From: Flammeovirgaceae bacterium 311 | GTDB taxonomy: Bacteria > Bacteroidota > Bacteroidia > Cytophagales > Cyclobacteriaceae | Reading direction: 5' to 3' | Length of the DNA stretch: 64,000 nt | Assembly: GCA_000597885.1 (NCBI GenBank) | Contig: CP004371.1 | Location: 6,522,501 to 6,586,500, forward strand | In this document: piece by piece, positions 63,123 to 64,000 of the stretch | Numbering within the stretch: the stretch's first letter is position 1 | Layout: each line of letters opens with the position of its first letter | Position numbers and translations under genes: made by a program | Notes under the pieces: generated by a model | What the model was told of the DNA's origin: nothing | What the model saw: the letters and a program-made list of their open reading frames with translations, nothing else | The model's database searches: none

Positions 63123-64000
63123 TTAATGCTGTATTTGTGTATGGTTGTGAGGAGTGTGTATAAAGCGGCTGTCTGCGTTCTTTAGCTTAAACAAGATCAG
63201 GAACATAATAAAGAACACACGTGGTACGGTAGCCAATGCCCGTAAAAAACGGCTGTCGACCAGGAAATTACCAAGTCCTAGCAGTATAGCAAATACGTAC
63301 AGCAGAAAGCATGCAGTCCAGACAGACAAACCTGCAGCCGAGATCTGAGGGAATAAGGCAAACACTGCAAAGCTAATGGTTGCCAGGCCCAGCAGCAGAA
63401 TACGCGGGAGCATTAAATTGCCCATTACTGACTGGTTAAAATAGTCGAGGTTGCCCTTAAAGAGCTGCTTGAAACCAAGCACAAAAGATTCACGCAGGTA
63501 TTTAAACTGGCTGCTCACCCACCTGCGGCGCTGGTTCTGAAATTTATCCGCATTATCAACCTTTTCATCATAAACAAAGGCATACGGATGATATTTGATA
63601 AACCTGCGGCGGCGCAAAATATCCAGTTGTAAAATTTTATCGAAACCACCAATTGCTTTATTGGAGGTAAGGGCTTCTTTAACCAGTTGGTAATCGAAAG
63701 CCATGCCTGAACCAATAATAGGGGCAGAGAGACCAATGGCATTGAAACCTCTGCGGAAAAGATGGTTATTTACCCGCTCGCTGGCTGCATCGAGCACTGC
63801 AAAGGAGGTATTGAGGTTTTTGGCTGTACGGCATCCCTGAACGGCTACTTCGCCCTGTTCAAATTCAGCAGCGATCTTGCGCAAAAAGTCAGGTTCCATC
63901 ACGTTATCTGCATCCAGAATAACAGCAATATCGTAAGGTTCTTCAATTTGGGAGAAAGCTGTATTTAGCGCTTTGGCTTTGGTGCTCTTGTCAAAAGAGA
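63123..64000 (-). CDS. Membrane glycosyltransferase, GT2 (5' end outside window)
   Basis: The frame is open to the window edge, so the true start lies beyond 64000. The visible part begins SFDKSTKAKALNTAF, followed by VILDADNVMEPDFL (DxD metal site), FDKILQLDILRRRRF and the QNQRRRWVSSQ motif, which is the QxxRW of processive-type GT2 enzymes. Three C-terminal helices (about 165-245 of the visible part) anchor it in the membrane. It is likely to be a synthase- or initiation-type glycosyltransferase of the exopolysaccharide. It lies 4 bp upstream of the next GT2 gene. An internal ATG at 63902 is not the real start. Confidence 0.9.
   Translation of the reverse strand, partial: SFDKSTKAKALNTAFSQIEEPYDIAVILDADNVMEPDFLRKIAAEFEQGEVAVQGCRTAKNLNTSFAVLDAASERVNNHLFRRGFNAIGLSAPIIGSGMAFDYQLVKEALTSNKAIGGFDKILQLDILRRRRFIKYHPYAFVYDEKVDNADKFQNQRRRWVSSQFKYLRESFVLGFKQLFKGNLDYFNQSVMGNLMLPRILLLGLATISFAVFALFPQISAAGLSVWTACFLLYVFAILLGLGNFLVDSRFLRALATVPRVFFIMFLILFKLKNADSRFIHTPHNHTQIQH

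Overview
The window comes from a Bacteroidota genome, most likely a Cytophagales-type environmental bacterium. The evidence is a SusC/SusD pair, a Reg_prop/Y_Y_Y histidine kinase, several giant secreted proteins ending in type IX secretion (T9SS) C-terminal sorting domains, a PorE-like OmpA protein, AT-rich leaders with TAnnTTTG-type -7 elements, and little Shine-Dalgarno signal. I assign no species. I see no rRNA, tRNA, CRISPR array, transposase or phage gene.

Layout. 1-9964: a two-component pair (receiver cut by the window edge, and a beta-propeller sensor kinase) divergent from a SusCD glycan-uptake pair, then a PAS histidine kinase. 10232-13892: a GMC-type flavin dehydrogenase, its Tat-signal small partner and an HTTM-like membrane protein. 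14678-18807: PorE-like protein, small outer-membrane barrel, membrane glycosyltransferase. 19746-25575: a compact exopolysaccharide operon (Wzc-like chain-length protein with degenerate kinase motifs, GT4, a 36-residue membrane microprotein missed by length cut-offs, Wzy-like polymerase, half-length TolC-like protein). 25777-31289: two paralogous secreted parallel beta-helix proteins, the longer one with PKD, PA14, FN3 and a T9SS domain. 31689-38129: EEP-family protein, then a UbiA/DprE1-like/DprE2-like trio resembling the mycobacterial decaprenyl-phosphoryl-arabinose pathway, then convergent sulfotransferase and acyltransferase genes. 38253-49850: two giant T9SS-type esterases. 50564-58052: GT4, two GT-C-type glycosyltransferases, a GtrB/GtrA pair and an acyltransferase. 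58322-61477: a third T9SS esterase carrying a near-identical internal duplication. 62192-64000: two GT2 glycosyltransferases, the second cut by the window edge.

How it fits together. This is an exopolysaccharide locus in which synthesis genes (19.7-25.6, 32.9-38.1, 50.6-58.1 and 62.2-64 kb) alternate with genes for very large secreted glycan-active or glycan-binding proteins (25.8-31.3, 38.3-49.9 and 58.3-61.5 kb). My inference is that the cell makes an acylated, possibly sulfated and possibly D-arabinofuranose-containing surface polysaccharide, and exports its own esterases and beta-helix proteins to modify or anchor it. Two things stand out. One is the DprE-type arabinose-donor trio together with a nearby GtrA/GtrB/GT-C set. 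The other is a module of about 170 residues, unknown to me, that occurs six times in three of the secreted proteins and nowhere else in the window.
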